Source: Caldiserica bacterium UBA4770 (GTDB lineage: Bacteria > Caldisericota > Caldisericia > Caldisericales > Caldisericaceae). Taken from it: a stretch of DNA of 64,000 nucleotides. Positions 25,101 to 33,706 of the stretch are shown in pieces. Positions within the stretch are counted from its first letter, which is position 1; every line of letters begins with the position of its first letter. The notes below the pieces were generated by a model. That model ran no database searches, was not told where the DNA came from, and saw nothing but the letters and a program-made list of their open reading frames with translations. A program made the position numbers and the translations under genes. Where the stretch lies: contig DHHO01000008.1 of the NCBI GenBank assembly GCA_002403335.1, positions 1 through 64,000 on the forward strand, given 5' to 3'.

Positions 25101-25415
25101 TTATCCTTTATTTCTCTTGAGCTTCTTTATCATCTCCTCTACCTCTTTTGCTCCATCTTTATAAAAAGCTTCTTCATCGGAGGCAAGTTCCTTCAATAAT
25201 CTTAGAAATTCCCCTGCATGTACTCTTTCTTCGTTTGCAATGTCATTTAATACTTCCTTCGATAGTTTATCGTCAGTTGACTCTGCAAGTTGAGTATACA
25301 GCTGAACTGCCTCATACTCTGCTGCAACTAAAAAGCGAATGGCACGAATAAGCTCTTCTTTAGTAAGCTTTCTTTCACTCTTCATGCCTGAAAAAGGCAT
25401 TCCAAATTCTGGCAT
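25101..25415 (-). CDS. Small ferritin-like protein (encapsulated-ferritin/rubrerythrin type)
   Basis: A helical 104-residue protein with the di-iron pattern of small ferritin-like proteins: AAEYEAVQLY (Glu ligands in the first helix) and NEERVHAGEF (E-x2-H in the second). This layout is like encapsulin-cargo ferritins, which work as decamers, and like a small rubrerythrin-type protein found in many anaerobes. It lacks the C-terminal rubredoxin-like domain of rubrerythrin. The second of two adjacent ATGs is chosen because GGAGG is too close to the first. No encapsulin gene is in the window. Likely role: iron storage or peroxide defence. Confidence 0.8.
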   Translation of the reverse strand: MPEFGMPFSGMKSERKLTKEELIRAIRFLVAAEYEAVQLYTQLAESTDDKLSKEVLNDIANEERVHAGEFLRLLKELASDEEAFYKDGAKEVEEMIKKLKRNKG

Positions 25416-25424
25416 CATACCCTC

Positions 25425-26231
25425 CTATATAAATATAAGTCCTGCTACTCCTATCAGGATACAATAAATTGCAAAAAAGTAAAAATTTGTTCTTCTTACA
25501 ATAGAAAAAAAGAATTTAATTGAGAGGATTCCAACAATAAAAGCGGCAAGAAATCCTGTAAAAAATTCTCCCATGGAAAAGGCCTGACTTACGGAAAACA
25601 TATCCCTCACAGTTAAAATTCCAGCCCCAAGAATCGTAGGTATGGAGAGAAGAAAAGAAAACTTAGCAGCATCTTCTTTATTCATACCCGAAAATATACC
25701 TCCGCTCATTGTTGCTCCAGACCTTGAAACACCAGGAAGAAGTGAAATAATCTGTAATAAACCCGCGGCAAGTGCATTTTTAATTCCCATATCTTCAATC
25801 TTAAGAGGTTCCTTAATCTTTACTAGACTTGCAACAATAAGGAGAAATGCAGTGACAAAGAAGAAGTAAGAAACATAGTGAGGTTGTCCAAAAGTTCTGT
25901 CAATATCATTCGAAAAGATTAAGCCAGCTATACCAGCAGGGATCAGGGCAATAATAATAAGCCAGCATAATTTTGAATGAAAAGTCTCTGTGGTAGTTCT
26001 ATTCCTTTTAAACGTAGCGAAAAACCCTTTTATAAGATTCACTACATCCTTGAAATAATATATAAAGACTGCAAGAAAAGTTCCCATATGAAGTGCCATG
26101 GCAAATGTCAAATTTGGTTCTTTCCATCCAAGGAGGGCAGGTACTATCACAAGGTGCCCCGAACTACTGACAGGAATGAACTCCGTTGCTCCCTGAAGCG
26201 CTCCAAGTACTAAGGCCTTAATTAGCTCCAT
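25425..26231 (-). CDS. uppP: Undecaprenyl-diphosphatase UppP (BacA)
   Basis: Recycles undecaprenyl diphosphate to the monophosphate lipid carrier used for wall synthesis; integral membrane, 268 residues. Both catalytic blocks are seen: LQGATEFIPVSSSGHL (about 10-25) and PGVSRSGATMSGGIF (about 165-180). The ATG at 26231 has GGGAGA just upstream; an earlier start adds 16 residues without one. It precedes the ferritin-like and Usp genes. The carrier it supplies would be used by the WecA/TagO-like enzyme at 32081. Confidence 0.94.
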   Translation of the reverse strand: MELIKALVLGALQGATEFIPVSSSGHLVIVPALLGWKEPNLTFAMALHMGTFLAVFIYYFKDVVNLIKGFFATFKRNRTTTETFHSKLCWLIIIALIPAGIAGLIFSNDIDRTFGQPHYVSYFFFVTAFLLIVASLVKIKEPLKIEDMGIKNALAAGLLQIISLLPGVSRSGATMSGGIFSGMNKEDAAKFSFLLSIPTILGAGILTVRDMFSVSQAFSMGEFFTGFLAAFIVGILSIKFFFSIVRRTNFYFFAIYCILIGVAGLIFI

Positions 26232-26326
26232 CTTTTTCTCCCGCAGATATTTTAATGATAACACAAGAAAATCAAACAATTATCAATTAAAATAAAAAAT
26301 GATTAAAATATTTAAGGAGGTGAATA

Positions 26327-26833
26327 ATGAAAAAGATTGTAGTATTAATTGAAGATGACTTTAATGAGTTTGAGCTTATCTACCCTTATTACAGGCTTAA
26401 GGAAGCAGGGTTTGAATCAATCCTTGTTGGCCCAGAAAATAGGGTCTATCGTTCCAAATCAGGGCTGTTGATGAAATCTGAAAAATCCATTGATGAGATA
26501 AATTTTGAGGAATTTGAAGGAGTAATTATCCCTGGTGGATATGCACCAGACAAGCTGAGAAGATATGATAAGATATTGCGCTTTGTAAAACAGATGTTTG
26601 ATAGTTCCTATCTTGTGGGGGCAATATGTCACGGAGGATGGGTTCTTATATCTGCAAAGGTTGTAAATGGACTGATGATTACAGGAGTCTCTGCAATAAA
26701 AGACGACCTCAAAAATGCAGGTGCAAAATATACAGATTCAGAGGTTGTTGTTGATAACAATGTGATTACCTCAAGACAGCCAGATGATCTTCCAGCGTTT
26801 ATGAGAGAGGTGATAAAATTCCTTAGCAAATGA
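26327..26833 (+). CDS. DJ-1/PfpI-family protein
   Basis: A 168-residue class-I glutamine-amidotransferase-like protein with a strong AAGGAGGTGA ribosome site. The nucleophile elbow is AICHGGWVL (Cys about 101) with the following His, and Glu is in IEDDFNEFE near the N-terminus, the position of the PfpI/DJ-1 glutamate. C-terminal VITSRQPDDLPAFMREV is typical of PfpI. Such proteins act as glyoxalases, deglycases or chaperones; which one cannot be told. It overlaps the macro-domain gene by 4 nt. Confidence 0.88.
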   Translation: MKKIVVLIEDDFNEFELIYPYYRLKEAGFESILVGPENRVYRSKSGLLMKSEKSIDEINFEEFEGVIIPGGYAPDKLRRYDKILRFVKQMFDSSYLVGAICHGGWVLISAKVVNGLMITGVSAIKDDLKNAGAKYTDSEVVVDNNVITSRQPDDLPAFMREVIKFLSK

Positions 26834-27378
26834 AAGTACTTTTAGAGAAAAAGATAAAAGGTACAAGAATAAAGGTTATTGAAGGAGATATTACCCAGAT
26901 GAATGTAGGGGCAATAGTTAACGCCGCAAACTGCTATCTGAGCCATGGGGGTGGTGTCGCAGGCGCAATTGTAAGAGCCGGAGGACAAGTTATTCAAGAG
27001 GAAAGCGACAAGATTATAAATGAGAAAGGACCTCTTCAAACTGGAGAGGCTGTGATAACAACGGGTGGGAAACTTAAGACAAGGTATATTATCCACACAG
27101 TAGGACCTAAATGGGGTGAGGGAGAAGAAGAACGTAAGCTTGAGAAAGCAATTAATTCAGTGCTTGAGATTGCCTTACAAAAGGAGATAAAAAGTATTGC
27201 TATACCAGCAATAAGTTGTGGAATCTTCGGTTTTCCAAAAGAGATTGGTACAAGGATCATCACAGATACTTTGCTCCGCTATATAGAGAATCATGAAACC
27301 TACCTTGAGGATGTTTATCTGATAGGCCTGGGAAACGATATATCTACCTTATTTATGAGGGCTTTGGAAAATGCTTGA
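26830..27378 (+). CDS. Macro-domain protein (ADP-ribose binding/hydrolase)
   Basis: A 182-residue stand-alone macro domain, expected to remove ADP-ribose or deacetylate O-acetyl-ADP-ribose. Signature strands: IVNAANCYLSHGGGVAGAIV (about 28-47; ADP-ribose distal and phosphate loop) and ISCGIFGFPKEIG (about 125-137). It is translationally coupled to the PfpI gene upstream (ATGA overlap) and overlaps the RNase H gene downstream by 8 nt, so the three form a small maintenance operon. Confidence 0.9.
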   Translation: MKVLLEKKIKGTRIKVIEGDITQMNVGAIVNAANCYLSHGGGVAGAIVRAGGQVIQEESDKIINEKGPLQTGEAVITTGGKLKTRYIIHTVGPKWGEGEEERKLEKAINSVLEIALQKEIKSIAIPAISCGIFGFPKEIGTRIITDTLLRYIENHETYLEDVYLIGLGNDISTLFMRALENA

Positions 27379-27769
27379 AGTCTATACAGATGGTGCTTCA
27401 AGGGGTAATCCGGGAGAGAGTGCCATCTCGTGTGTTTTCGTCCAGGACGGTCATATTATCTGTGTGACAGGTACATATATAGGGTATTCGACAAATAACC
27501 TTGCTGAATATAGCGCAATCCTTAAAGCACTCAGAGAGGCAGAAAGGTATCAATTCACAGAAATTTCCATAATATCCGATAACGAACTCGCTATAAAACA
27601 GATAAATGGTAAATACAAGGTAAAAGTAGGACATCTTGTGAGTATTCACAATGAAGTCATTGAAATATCTAAAACCTTCAAAAGTGTGAGTTTCAAAAAT
27701 GTAAGTAGAGAAAATAAATTTATAAGAGTCGCTGACAGGCTCTGCAACGCTATTCTTGATTCTTATTAA
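27371..27769 (+). CDS. RNase HI-family protein
   Basis: A 132-residue RNase H fold that cleaves RNA in RNA-DNA hybrids. Catalytic carboxylates: Asp in VYTDGASRGNPG (residue 6), Glu in NNLAEYSAI, Asp in SDNELAIKQINGKYKVK, and Asp in RVADRLCN near the C-terminus. The lack of the basic handle makes it like the short HI type found in archaea and many anaerobes. Third gene of the PfpI-macro-RNase H operon; its final 20 nt overlap the convergent AlaX gene. Confidence 0.88.
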   Translation: MLEVYTDGASRGNPGESAISCVFVQDGHIICVTGTYIGYSTNNLAEYSAILKALREAERYQFTEISIISDNELAIKQINGKYKVKVGHLVSIHNEVIEISKTFKSVSFKNVSRENKFIRVADRLCNAILDSY

Positions 27770-28922
27770 GGCCTGTAAGGTTTAATCTTATAAGAGAGGA
27801 AAGGTCCTCGAGGAAGCTTTTATCTTTAAATTCAAAGAAGAGGAAATTTTTGTCAGTCCAGCTTCTTAGATTAAAGAAAAATTTTTCTTTTATGTTGAGA
27901 AGGAAATCACATGGAATATCTGTTCCTAAAATGAGTAATCCTACCTCCTTATTATATATCAAAGAAAATGTATTAGGCTCACAGGCTAACAGGTTGCCGA
28001 TATAGGAGAGTTCGTCCTTTTTAAGAGATGGAAGCTCCTCTCTAATAAAGCTAAACTGGCCGACTGATTCTTTGTTTTGAAGAAGCTCCTTTTCAATATA
28101 ATCAAGGAGTTTCTTCATTGTTACCTTATTATTCTTGCGAAGCTCCCCATTTTCTTCAAGGAGAATCTCGATCTTTCTAATAAGCTCCTCTTCACCTGTT
28201 GTAAGTAAGCAAGAAATACTATTAATAATCTTAACTCTTGTGTGATAATCTCTTAGAGCACGAAACCCTGCAACAAAAGTTAGTCTTGTAAGTGTTTTTT
28301 TAACTTTTTCCTGCTTTATTACTTTCACTAAACCAATTGCTCCTGTAGAATTAACATGTGTTCCACCACACATAGAGCAGTCAAAGCCTTCTATCTCAAC
28401 AATTTTTATTTTCCCCTTAATATTTTCCTTTTTTCGGAGATTAAGCCTTTCAATTTCCTCGTCTTCTACCGTATATTTCTTTACTCTTCTATCTTCAAAA
28501 ACTATTCCGTTTGACAGTCTCTCTACCTCTTCAATCATCTCTTCCGTGATATCAAATGAATCAAGGTCTATTGTTGAAACCTCCTCTCCCATATGAAAAC
28601 CTACAGTTTCAATATCATATAAAGAAACAAAAGCCTGGGAAAGGATATGTTGTGCAGTGTGTTGAACCGAATTGTCAAATCGCCGCTGAGAGTCAATAAT
28701 GCAATGAACCCTCGAGAAATCAAGGGAAGTATCAACATAGTGAAGAACAGTATGATCCCTTTCAATGACCATTATAACTGTAGCAGGCCCAATTTTACCC
28801 CTGTCCCCTAACTGACCTCCCTTTCCATCGGGATAGAACTCTGTATGATTAAGGATAACAAATCTATTACCATCCTCGATTCCTGTTCCAACAATCTCTG
28901 CATCAAACTCAATACTCTTCAT
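27750..28922 (-). CDS. AlaX-type alanyl-tRNA editing protein (long form)
   Basis: A 390-residue trans-editing protein related to the AlaRS editing domain, hydrolysing Ser- or Gly-tRNA-Ala. The HxxxH motif is HTAQH and the CxxxH zinc element is CSMCGGTHVNSTGAIG; the usual N-terminal FYPDGKGGQLGD strand is present. About 150 residues after the editing domain form a coiled coil and a DHHA1-like end, as in AlaX-L. The ATG at 28922 has AGGTGA 8 nt upstream and lies inside the dapF 3' end. It ends the long minus-strand block. Confidence 0.85.
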   Translation of the reverse strand: MKSIEFDAEIVGTGIEDGNRFVILNHTEFYPDGKGGQLGDRGKIGPATVIMVIERDHTVLHYVDTSLDFSRVHCIIDSQRRFDNSVQHTAQHILSQAFVSLYDIETVGFHMGEEVSTIDLDSFDITEEMIEEVERLSNGIVFEDRRVKKYTVEDEEIERLNLRKKENIKGKIKIVEIEGFDCSMCGGTHVNSTGAIGLVKVIKQEKVKKTLTRLTFVAGFRALRDYHTRVKIINSISCLLTTGEEELIRKIEILLEENGELRKNNKVTMKKLLDYIEKELLQNKESVGQFSFIREELPSLKKDELSYIGNLLACEPNTFSLIYNKEVGLLILGTDIPCDFLLNIKEKFFFNLRSWTDKNFLFFEFKDKSFLEDLSSLIRLNLTGLNKNQE

Positions 28923-29733
28923 AATGCATTTCACCTTTAAAGACAAAGGATGCAATACCTGTAAGATAAATTGTCTCTGCTGATTCAGAGACTGTCAGTT
29001 CCCCTCCCTTCATTTTAACATTAATCTCTCTGGGTGTACCAAAAAAATTGGAAGCAACAAACGCTGAGGCAACTGCCCCTGTGCCACACGCATATGTTTC
29101 TCCCCATATTCCCCTCTCAAAAGTCCTTACTTTAATTGCGTTTTCTCCCAGTTCCAGGAAGTCTACATTAATACCGTAGGGAAAGAGATCAAATTTTTTT
29201 GAAACCTCCACAGCCTCACTGATGTTAATTTCTGAAACATTGGGTACAATTACTACTGCATGGGGCTCCGAGGGGCACACCACATAAAAATGTCCTATCT
29301 CGAGATTTCTTTCCTCCACAATTCTTTCAGAAGGTGGAAATATAAATTGCCCAATCTTTTGCATGTTGCCCATATCAACCTTGAAACGATTTTTACCTAC
29401 TTGCTCCACAACTTTGACTCCCCCAAGTGTCTCCACGCTTACAATTTTAGGCATCCCTTTGTCTGTCAGATACAGTGCAACACATCTAATACCATTTCCA
29501 CACATTGAAGACTCAGAACCATCGGGTTCACATATCCTCATCTTTACGTTGGCAGTTTTACTCGCCTCAAGATAGAGAAGGTCATCACAACCCACTGAGA
29601 AACGCCTATCGCACACACGTTTTGCAAATTTCAGAGGTGACTTCAAAGGAAATTCTCTCCCATCTACAATAACAAAGTCATTCCCAAGTGCCTGATATTT
29701 ATAAAATACGAGATTCGGCTTTTCGTTCAACAA
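28909..29733 (-). CDS. dapF: Diaminopimelate epimerase
   Basis: Converts LL- to meso-diaminopimelate for lysine and peptidoglycan; 274 residues. Both catalytic cysteines are in place: SSMCGNGIRC (about 75-85) and YACGTGAVASA (about 222-232). KYQALGNDFVIVDG is the family N-terminus. A TTG start (one of two tandem TTGs) preceded by GGGGGA is implied because no ATG exists before the conserved N-terminus; it overlaps murA by 35 nt. Presence of dapF points to meso-DAP peptidoglycan. Confidence 0.93.
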   Translation of the reverse strand: MLNEKPNLVFYKYQALGNDFVIVDGREFPLKSPLKFAKRVCDRRFSVGCDDLLYLEASKTANVKMRICEPDGSESSMCGNGIRCVALYLTDKGMPKIVSVETLGGVKVVEQVGKNRFKVDMGNMQKIGQFIFPPSERIVEERNLEIGHFYVVCPSEPHAVVIVPNVSEINISEAVEVSKKFDLFPYGINVDFLELGENAIKVRTFERGIWGETYACGTGAVASAFVASNFFGTPREINVKMKGGELTVSESAETIYLTGIASFVFKGEMHYEEY

Positions 29734-30970
29734 TTCCCCCTACTTTGTTTATCTTTTCAATAATGTTTTCATATCCCCTGTCGATGTGGATGGGGTCGTA
29801 AATTCTTGAGGTACCTTCAGCAGAGAGTGCGGCAATAAGGAGGGCTGCCCCTCCTCTGAGGTCAGGAACATTAACATTTGCCCCATTTAAAGAGGATACA
29901 CCCGTAATCACTGCTGTATTTCCCTCAATTTTTATATTTGCGCCCATCTTTGTAAGCTCCTCTGCAACTCTAAATCTATTTTCGAATATCGTCTCAATAA
30001 TAACACTTGTTCCTTCAGCCCGGGAAAGGAAAGCCATCATTTGGGGTTGCACATCAGTGGGAAATCCCGGGAAGGGGAGTGTTTTAACATTGATTCCCCG
30101 AATGTGGTCCCTGAACCTTCCTCTTACTTCCTTATCATATACATCTACCTCCGCCCCTGCTTCCTTTAATTTCATTATGACGGGCTCAAAATAGTAAGGG
30201 TTACAATTTCTCACTTTTACGTCTCCTCTTGTTGCAATCCCCATGATAAGATACGTTGCAGCCTCTATTCTATCTGAAATTATTGAATAATCAGCAGGTT
30301 TAAGGGCATTTACGCCTTTAATTTTAATGATACCCGATCCGTTCATCTCTATATTTGCGCCACAAGCATTAAGAAAATTGATGAGGTCCCTTATTTCGGG
30401 TTCTCTTGCCCCATTCTGTATGATAGTCTCTCCCTCTGCAAGCGTTGACGCAATGATAATATTCTCTGTTGCGCCTACACTTGGAAAGTCAAGATAAATT
30501 AGATTCCCTTGAAGTTTATCCTTCACCTTAGCAGTGAGAAATCCTTCTTCCCATTTCAAGTCAACACCAAGAGCCTGCATTCCTTTAAGATGAAGGTCGA
30601 TAGGCCTTGTTCCTATATTGCATCCTCCCAGAGAAGAGAGTTTTGCCTCACCTGTTCTTCCGATAAGGGCTCCAAGAAGCGTCTGGGTGCCCCTCAGATT
30701 ATGCTCCTCCGGGTGGGAATCCTTTATTGAAGATATATCTTTCGAAGTATCGAGCGTAAAACCATCGGTGTCTTCTTCTACGCCAACACCAAGCGACTCG
30801 AGTACCTTTGTAAAAGTTAGAACATCAAGAATTTTCGGCACATTACTAAAATGCATCCTTCCTTTAACAAGAAGAGCTGCAGAAAGTATGGGGAATGTTG
30901 CATTTTTTGACCCCGAAATGTTTATCTCACCTCTCAAAGGGTTCCCGCCCTGAACTTCAAGATACTCCAT
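29699..30970 (-). CDS. murA: UDP-N-acetylglucosamine 1-carboxyvinyltransferase
   Basis: First committed step of peptidoglycan synthesis, adding enolpyruvate to UDP-GlcNAc; cytoplasmic, 423 residues. N-terminal MEYLEVQGGNPLRGEINISG and the fosfomycin-target cysteine loop LGGCNIGTRPIDLHLKG are present, with the nucleophilic Cys intact, as are AEGTSVI and PDLRGGAALL. The ATG at 30970 follows AGGAGGATAAG and comes right after the wecB stop (30972). Lying between wecB and dapF, it links wall polymer and murein supply. Confidence 0.95.
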   Translation of the reverse strand: MEYLEVQGGNPLRGEINISGSKNATFPILSAALLVKGRMHFSNVPKILDVLTFTKVLESLGVGVEEDTDGFTLDTSKDISSIKDSHPEEHNLRGTQTLLGALIGRTGEAKLSSLGGCNIGTRPIDLHLKGMQALGVDLKWEEGFLTAKVKDKLQGNLIYLDFPSVGATENIIIASTLAEGETIIQNGAREPEIRDLINFLNACGANIEMNGSGIIKIKGVNALKPADYSIISDRIEAATYLIMGIATRGDVKVRNCNPYYFEPVIMKLKEAGAEVDVYDKEVRGRFRDHIRGINVKTLPFPGFPTDVQPQMMAFLSRAEGTSVIIETIFENRFRVAEELTKMGANIKIEGNTAVITGVSSLNGANVNVPDLRGGAALLIAALSAEGTSRIYDPIHIDRGYENIIEKINKVGGIVERKAESRIL

Positions 30971-30971
30971 C

Positions 30972-32084
30972 TTATCCTCCTTTTGCAAGAAATTCTTCGG
31001 TTATTCTTGCAATTCTTTTACCTGCTAAACCGTCCCCAAAGGGATTTTCTTGTGCAATCATTTTTTGGTATTCACCTCTATCTTCAAGAAGTAATTCCAC
31101 ATTCTCAATAATTGAATTCTTCTCTGTTCCGATCACTTTTACGAAACCTGCTTCCACACCCTCAGGCCTCTCGCTTATGCTACGAAGAAGGAGAACAGGC
31201 TTTTTAAGAGTCGGAGCCTCTTCCTGTATTCCTCCTGAATCTGTAAGTATGAGATAACTACGCGACATCAAATGTACAAAATCAGCATAATTTATAGGTT
31301 CAATTAGTTTTACATATTTATTATTAGAAAGAATACGATTTACCTCTGACCTAACTGATGGGTTTTTATGCACAGAGAAGACAAATCTTACACTGCTGCC
31401 ATACATGTGACTTAGAAAATCAATTGCCTCACAGATATGCCTTAAAGGTTCTCCCCAGTTCTCTCTCCTGTGAGCCGTTACAATTATAATCTTAAACTCT
31501 CCTTCAAAAGGAGTCTCGAAATCCGAATTCATTTCAAGGATATCCTGAAGTGCATCAACAACAGTATTTCCAGTAACAAATACAGAATCTGGATCGACTC
31601 CTTCTCTCAAAAGATTGTTCCTTGCACGCTCTGTAGGAGCAAAGAAAATATCACAGAGCGTATCTGTGAGCTTTCTATTCATCTCTTCTGGGTAGGGAGA
31701 AAACTTTCTAAATGACCTTAAACCTGCCTCAACATGCCCAGAAGGGATTTTCTCATAAAAAGCAGCAAGAGCAGTAGAAAATGTAGTGGTTGTATCCCCA
31801 TGTACAAGTACAAGATCGGGCCGTTCCTTTTGAAATATTTCTTTTAACCCTTCGATGACCTTTACTGTAATCTTTGTCAGGCTCTGTCGCTCCTCCATTA
31901 CATGGAGATCATAGTGAACAGGGATACGAAAAAGATCGATTACCTGTTTTAGCATCTCCAGATGTTGACTTGTAATAACGACTCTTGGCTCGATCTCTTT
32001 ACTTTGCAAGAGAGCTTTATAAACTGGATACATTTTTATTGCTTCTGGCCTAGTCCCGAATATAAGGAATACTATTCTTTTCAT
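30972..32084 (-). CDS. wecB: UDP-N-acetylglucosamine 2-epimerase (non-hydrolysing)
   Basis: Makes UDP-ManNAc from UDP-GlcNAc, 370 residues, normal length. Motifs: FGTRPEAIKMYPV at the N-terminus, HGDTTTTFSTALAAF, HVEAGLRSF, the TAHRRENWGEPL active-site strand and LTDSGGIQEEAP (UDP binding). Its ATG overlaps the WecA/TagO-like gene stop by 4 nt. Together with the dehydrogenase at 38106 it should give UDP-ManNAcA; with the GT26 enzyme it may feed a wall polymer. Confidence 0.94.
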   Translation of the reverse strand: MKRIVFLIFGTRPEAIKMYPVYKALLQSKEIEPRVVITSQHLEMLKQVIDLFRIPVHYDLHVMEERQSLTKITVKVIEGLKEIFQKERPDLVLVHGDTTTTFSTALAAFYEKIPSGHVEAGLRSFRKFSPYPEEMNRKLTDTLCDIFFAPTERARNNLLREGVDPDSVFVTGNTVVDALQDILEMNSDFETPFEGEFKIIIVTAHRRENWGEPLRHICEAIDFLSHMYGSSVRFVFSVHKNPSVRSEVNRILSNNKYVKLIEPINYADFVHLMSRSYLILTDSGGIQEEAPTLKKPVLLLRSISERPEGVEAGFVKVIGTEKNSIIENVELLLEDRGEYQKMIAQENPFGDGLAGKRIARITEEFLAKGG

Positions 32085-33058
32085 TTAAACCCAAATGCAA
32101 GGAGCACACCAACAAAAGAAAGCATGACTGTAACAAAATAATAAAAGGAGGCAATCCTCCGCTGAGACCACCCCTTTTTTAGAAGAATATAATGTATATG
32201 GTCTGTATCATACTTAAATGGGGAAGTCCCGGATCTCAATCTTCTTATTATTGATGTAAAGACCTCCGTGATTGGTATGCCAAGGGTGAGCAATGGAAAA
32301 ACAATTGAGATTAATGTTGCTGTCTTATATGCCCCTGCGACAGAAATTGTAGCTAACATAAACCCGAGAATTTCCGCTCCAGAATCACCAAGAATGATCC
32401 TCGCAGGATAAAAATTGTATATAAGAAAGGCAATTAGAACACCACTCAGCCCAAGCAAAAGGAATGCAAGCGAAGTGTTTCCCTTGTACATTGCGATGAT
32501 TGCAATAAAAACAGAAGAGATCGTTGCAACACCGGAGGCAAGTCCATCAAGACCATCTATAATGTTTATTGCATTCGTTACACCAACAATCCACAGGACA
32601 GTGAAGATTGTCCCGAGGAATCCTAATTGTATCATACCCTCCCCGAAGGGATTAGATACAGCAATGAATTTCGTGCCTGTAAAGATAGCAACGAAGGCAG
32701 CAGCAAACTGTAGGGTAAACTTTTGAGCTACGCTCAGTCCCCTCTTATCATCTATGAGCATTCCTACAAATATGATTGTTGCCCCTATGATAATACCTAT
32801 AAATTGTCGTGAAAAATTACCTATAATCAAAAATAACACAACAAGCGAACAATAAATAGCAATACCACCACTCCGTGGAATAGGCACCATATTAATTTTC
32901 TTCCTTTCTTCTTTACCTCTTGGTTTGTCAATAATCCCGAATCTCTTCCCGATGTAAATTGCAAGAGGAGTAAAGAAGGATGAGAAAAAGAAACCATAAA
33001 GGAAGTACAATCGTACATCTAAGCGATATTTTAGCACAAAATCAAATATTTCCTTCAT
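32081..33058 (-). CDS. WecA/TagO-type undecaprenyl-phosphate sugar-1-phosphate transferase
   Basis: Polytopic membrane protein (325 residues, about 10 helices) of the MraY/WecA family that starts a polymer by loading GlcNAc-1-P on undecaprenyl phosphate. Conserved Mg2+ and carrier motifs: DDKRGLS, NAINIIDGLDGLASG, ILGDSGAEILGFML, and the WecA/TagO-specific cytoplasmic DTDHIHYILLKKG loop that distinguishes it from MraY. It overlaps upp upstream and wecB downstream by 4 nt each. WecA and TagO cannot be separated by eye. Confidence 0.9.
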   Translation of the reverse strand: MKEIFDFVLKYRLDVRLYFLYGFFFSSFFTPLAIYIGKRFGIIDKPRGKEERKKINMVPIPRSGGIAIYCSLVVLFLIIGNFSRQFIGIIIGATIIFVGMLIDDKRGLSVAQKFTLQFAAAFVAIFTGTKFIAVSNPFGEGMIQLGFLGTIFTVLWIVGVTNAINIIDGLDGLASGVATISSVFIAIIAMYKGNTSLAFLLLGLSGVLIAFLIYNFYPARIILGDSGAEILGFMLATISVAGAYKTATLISIVFPLLTLGIPITEVFTSIIRRLRSGTSPFKYDTDHIHYILLKKGWSQRRIASFYYFVTVMLSFVGVLLAFGFK

Positions 33059-33687
33059 TTCGTACCAAATAATCTGTCTCCCGCATCACCCAGTCCAGGG
33101 ATAATATACCCATGAGAGTTCAATTCAGAGTCAATGGCAATTGTATAAATATCTACATCAGGATGGTGCAAGGTGAGTTTTTCAATACCTGGAGGAGCGG
33201 CTATAAGACAGATAAGATTAATTTTTCCCCCTCCCTTCTCCTTAACAAGGTCTACTGCCTTTACAGCAGAACCACCAGTTGCAAGCATCGGATCAACAAT
33301 AAAAATGCTACTTTTCTCAATATCCTCAGGCAATTTGCAGTAGTATTCAACAGGTTCGAGAGACTCAGGGTCTCTATAAATTCCGATATGACCTACTCTT
33401 GCCATGGGTATAACGTCAAGGATCCCGTCCTCCATAACAATCCCTGCCCGGAGAATAGGAATGAGTGCAATATCCTCATCAATGACCTTTCCAACTGCCT
33501 TTGACATTGGTGTTTCGATCTCTATATCTCTGAGTTTTGTATTCCTGAACACTTCGTAAACCATAAGTCCTGCAACCTCTCTTAGAATTGTCCTGAAATC
33601 CTGTGAAATTGTCTCCTTTTTTCTCAAAAATGTCAGTTTGTGCTGAATTAAGGGATGGTCAAGCAAATGCACATTTTTATATTCCAT
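33055..33687 (-). CDS. upp: Uracil phosphoribosyltransferase
   Basis: Salvages uracil to UMP using PRPP; 210 residues. PRPP loop DPMLATGGSAVKAVDLV and the uracil-binding PGLGDAGDRLFGTK at the C-terminus are exact family features. AGGAGAG precedes the ATG. It sits 19 nt after glyA and overlaps the WecA/TagO-like gene by 4 nt, so a salvage enzyme is embedded in a wall-precursor transcript; UMP would feed UDP-sugar supply, a possible reason for the linkage. Confidence 0.96.
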   Translation of the reverse strand: MEYKNVHLLDHPLIQHKLTFLRKKETISQDFRTILREVAGLMVYEVFRNTKLRDIEIETPMSKAVGKVIDEDIALIPILRAGIVMEDGILDVIPMARVGHIGIYRDPESLEPVEYYCKLPEDIEKSSIFIVDPMLATGGSAVKAVDLVKEKGGGKINLICLIAAPPGIEKLTLHHPDVDIYTIAIDSELNSHGYIIPGLGDAGDRLFGTK

Positions 33688-33706
33688 AGCTCTCCTTTAA
33701 TCAGAT

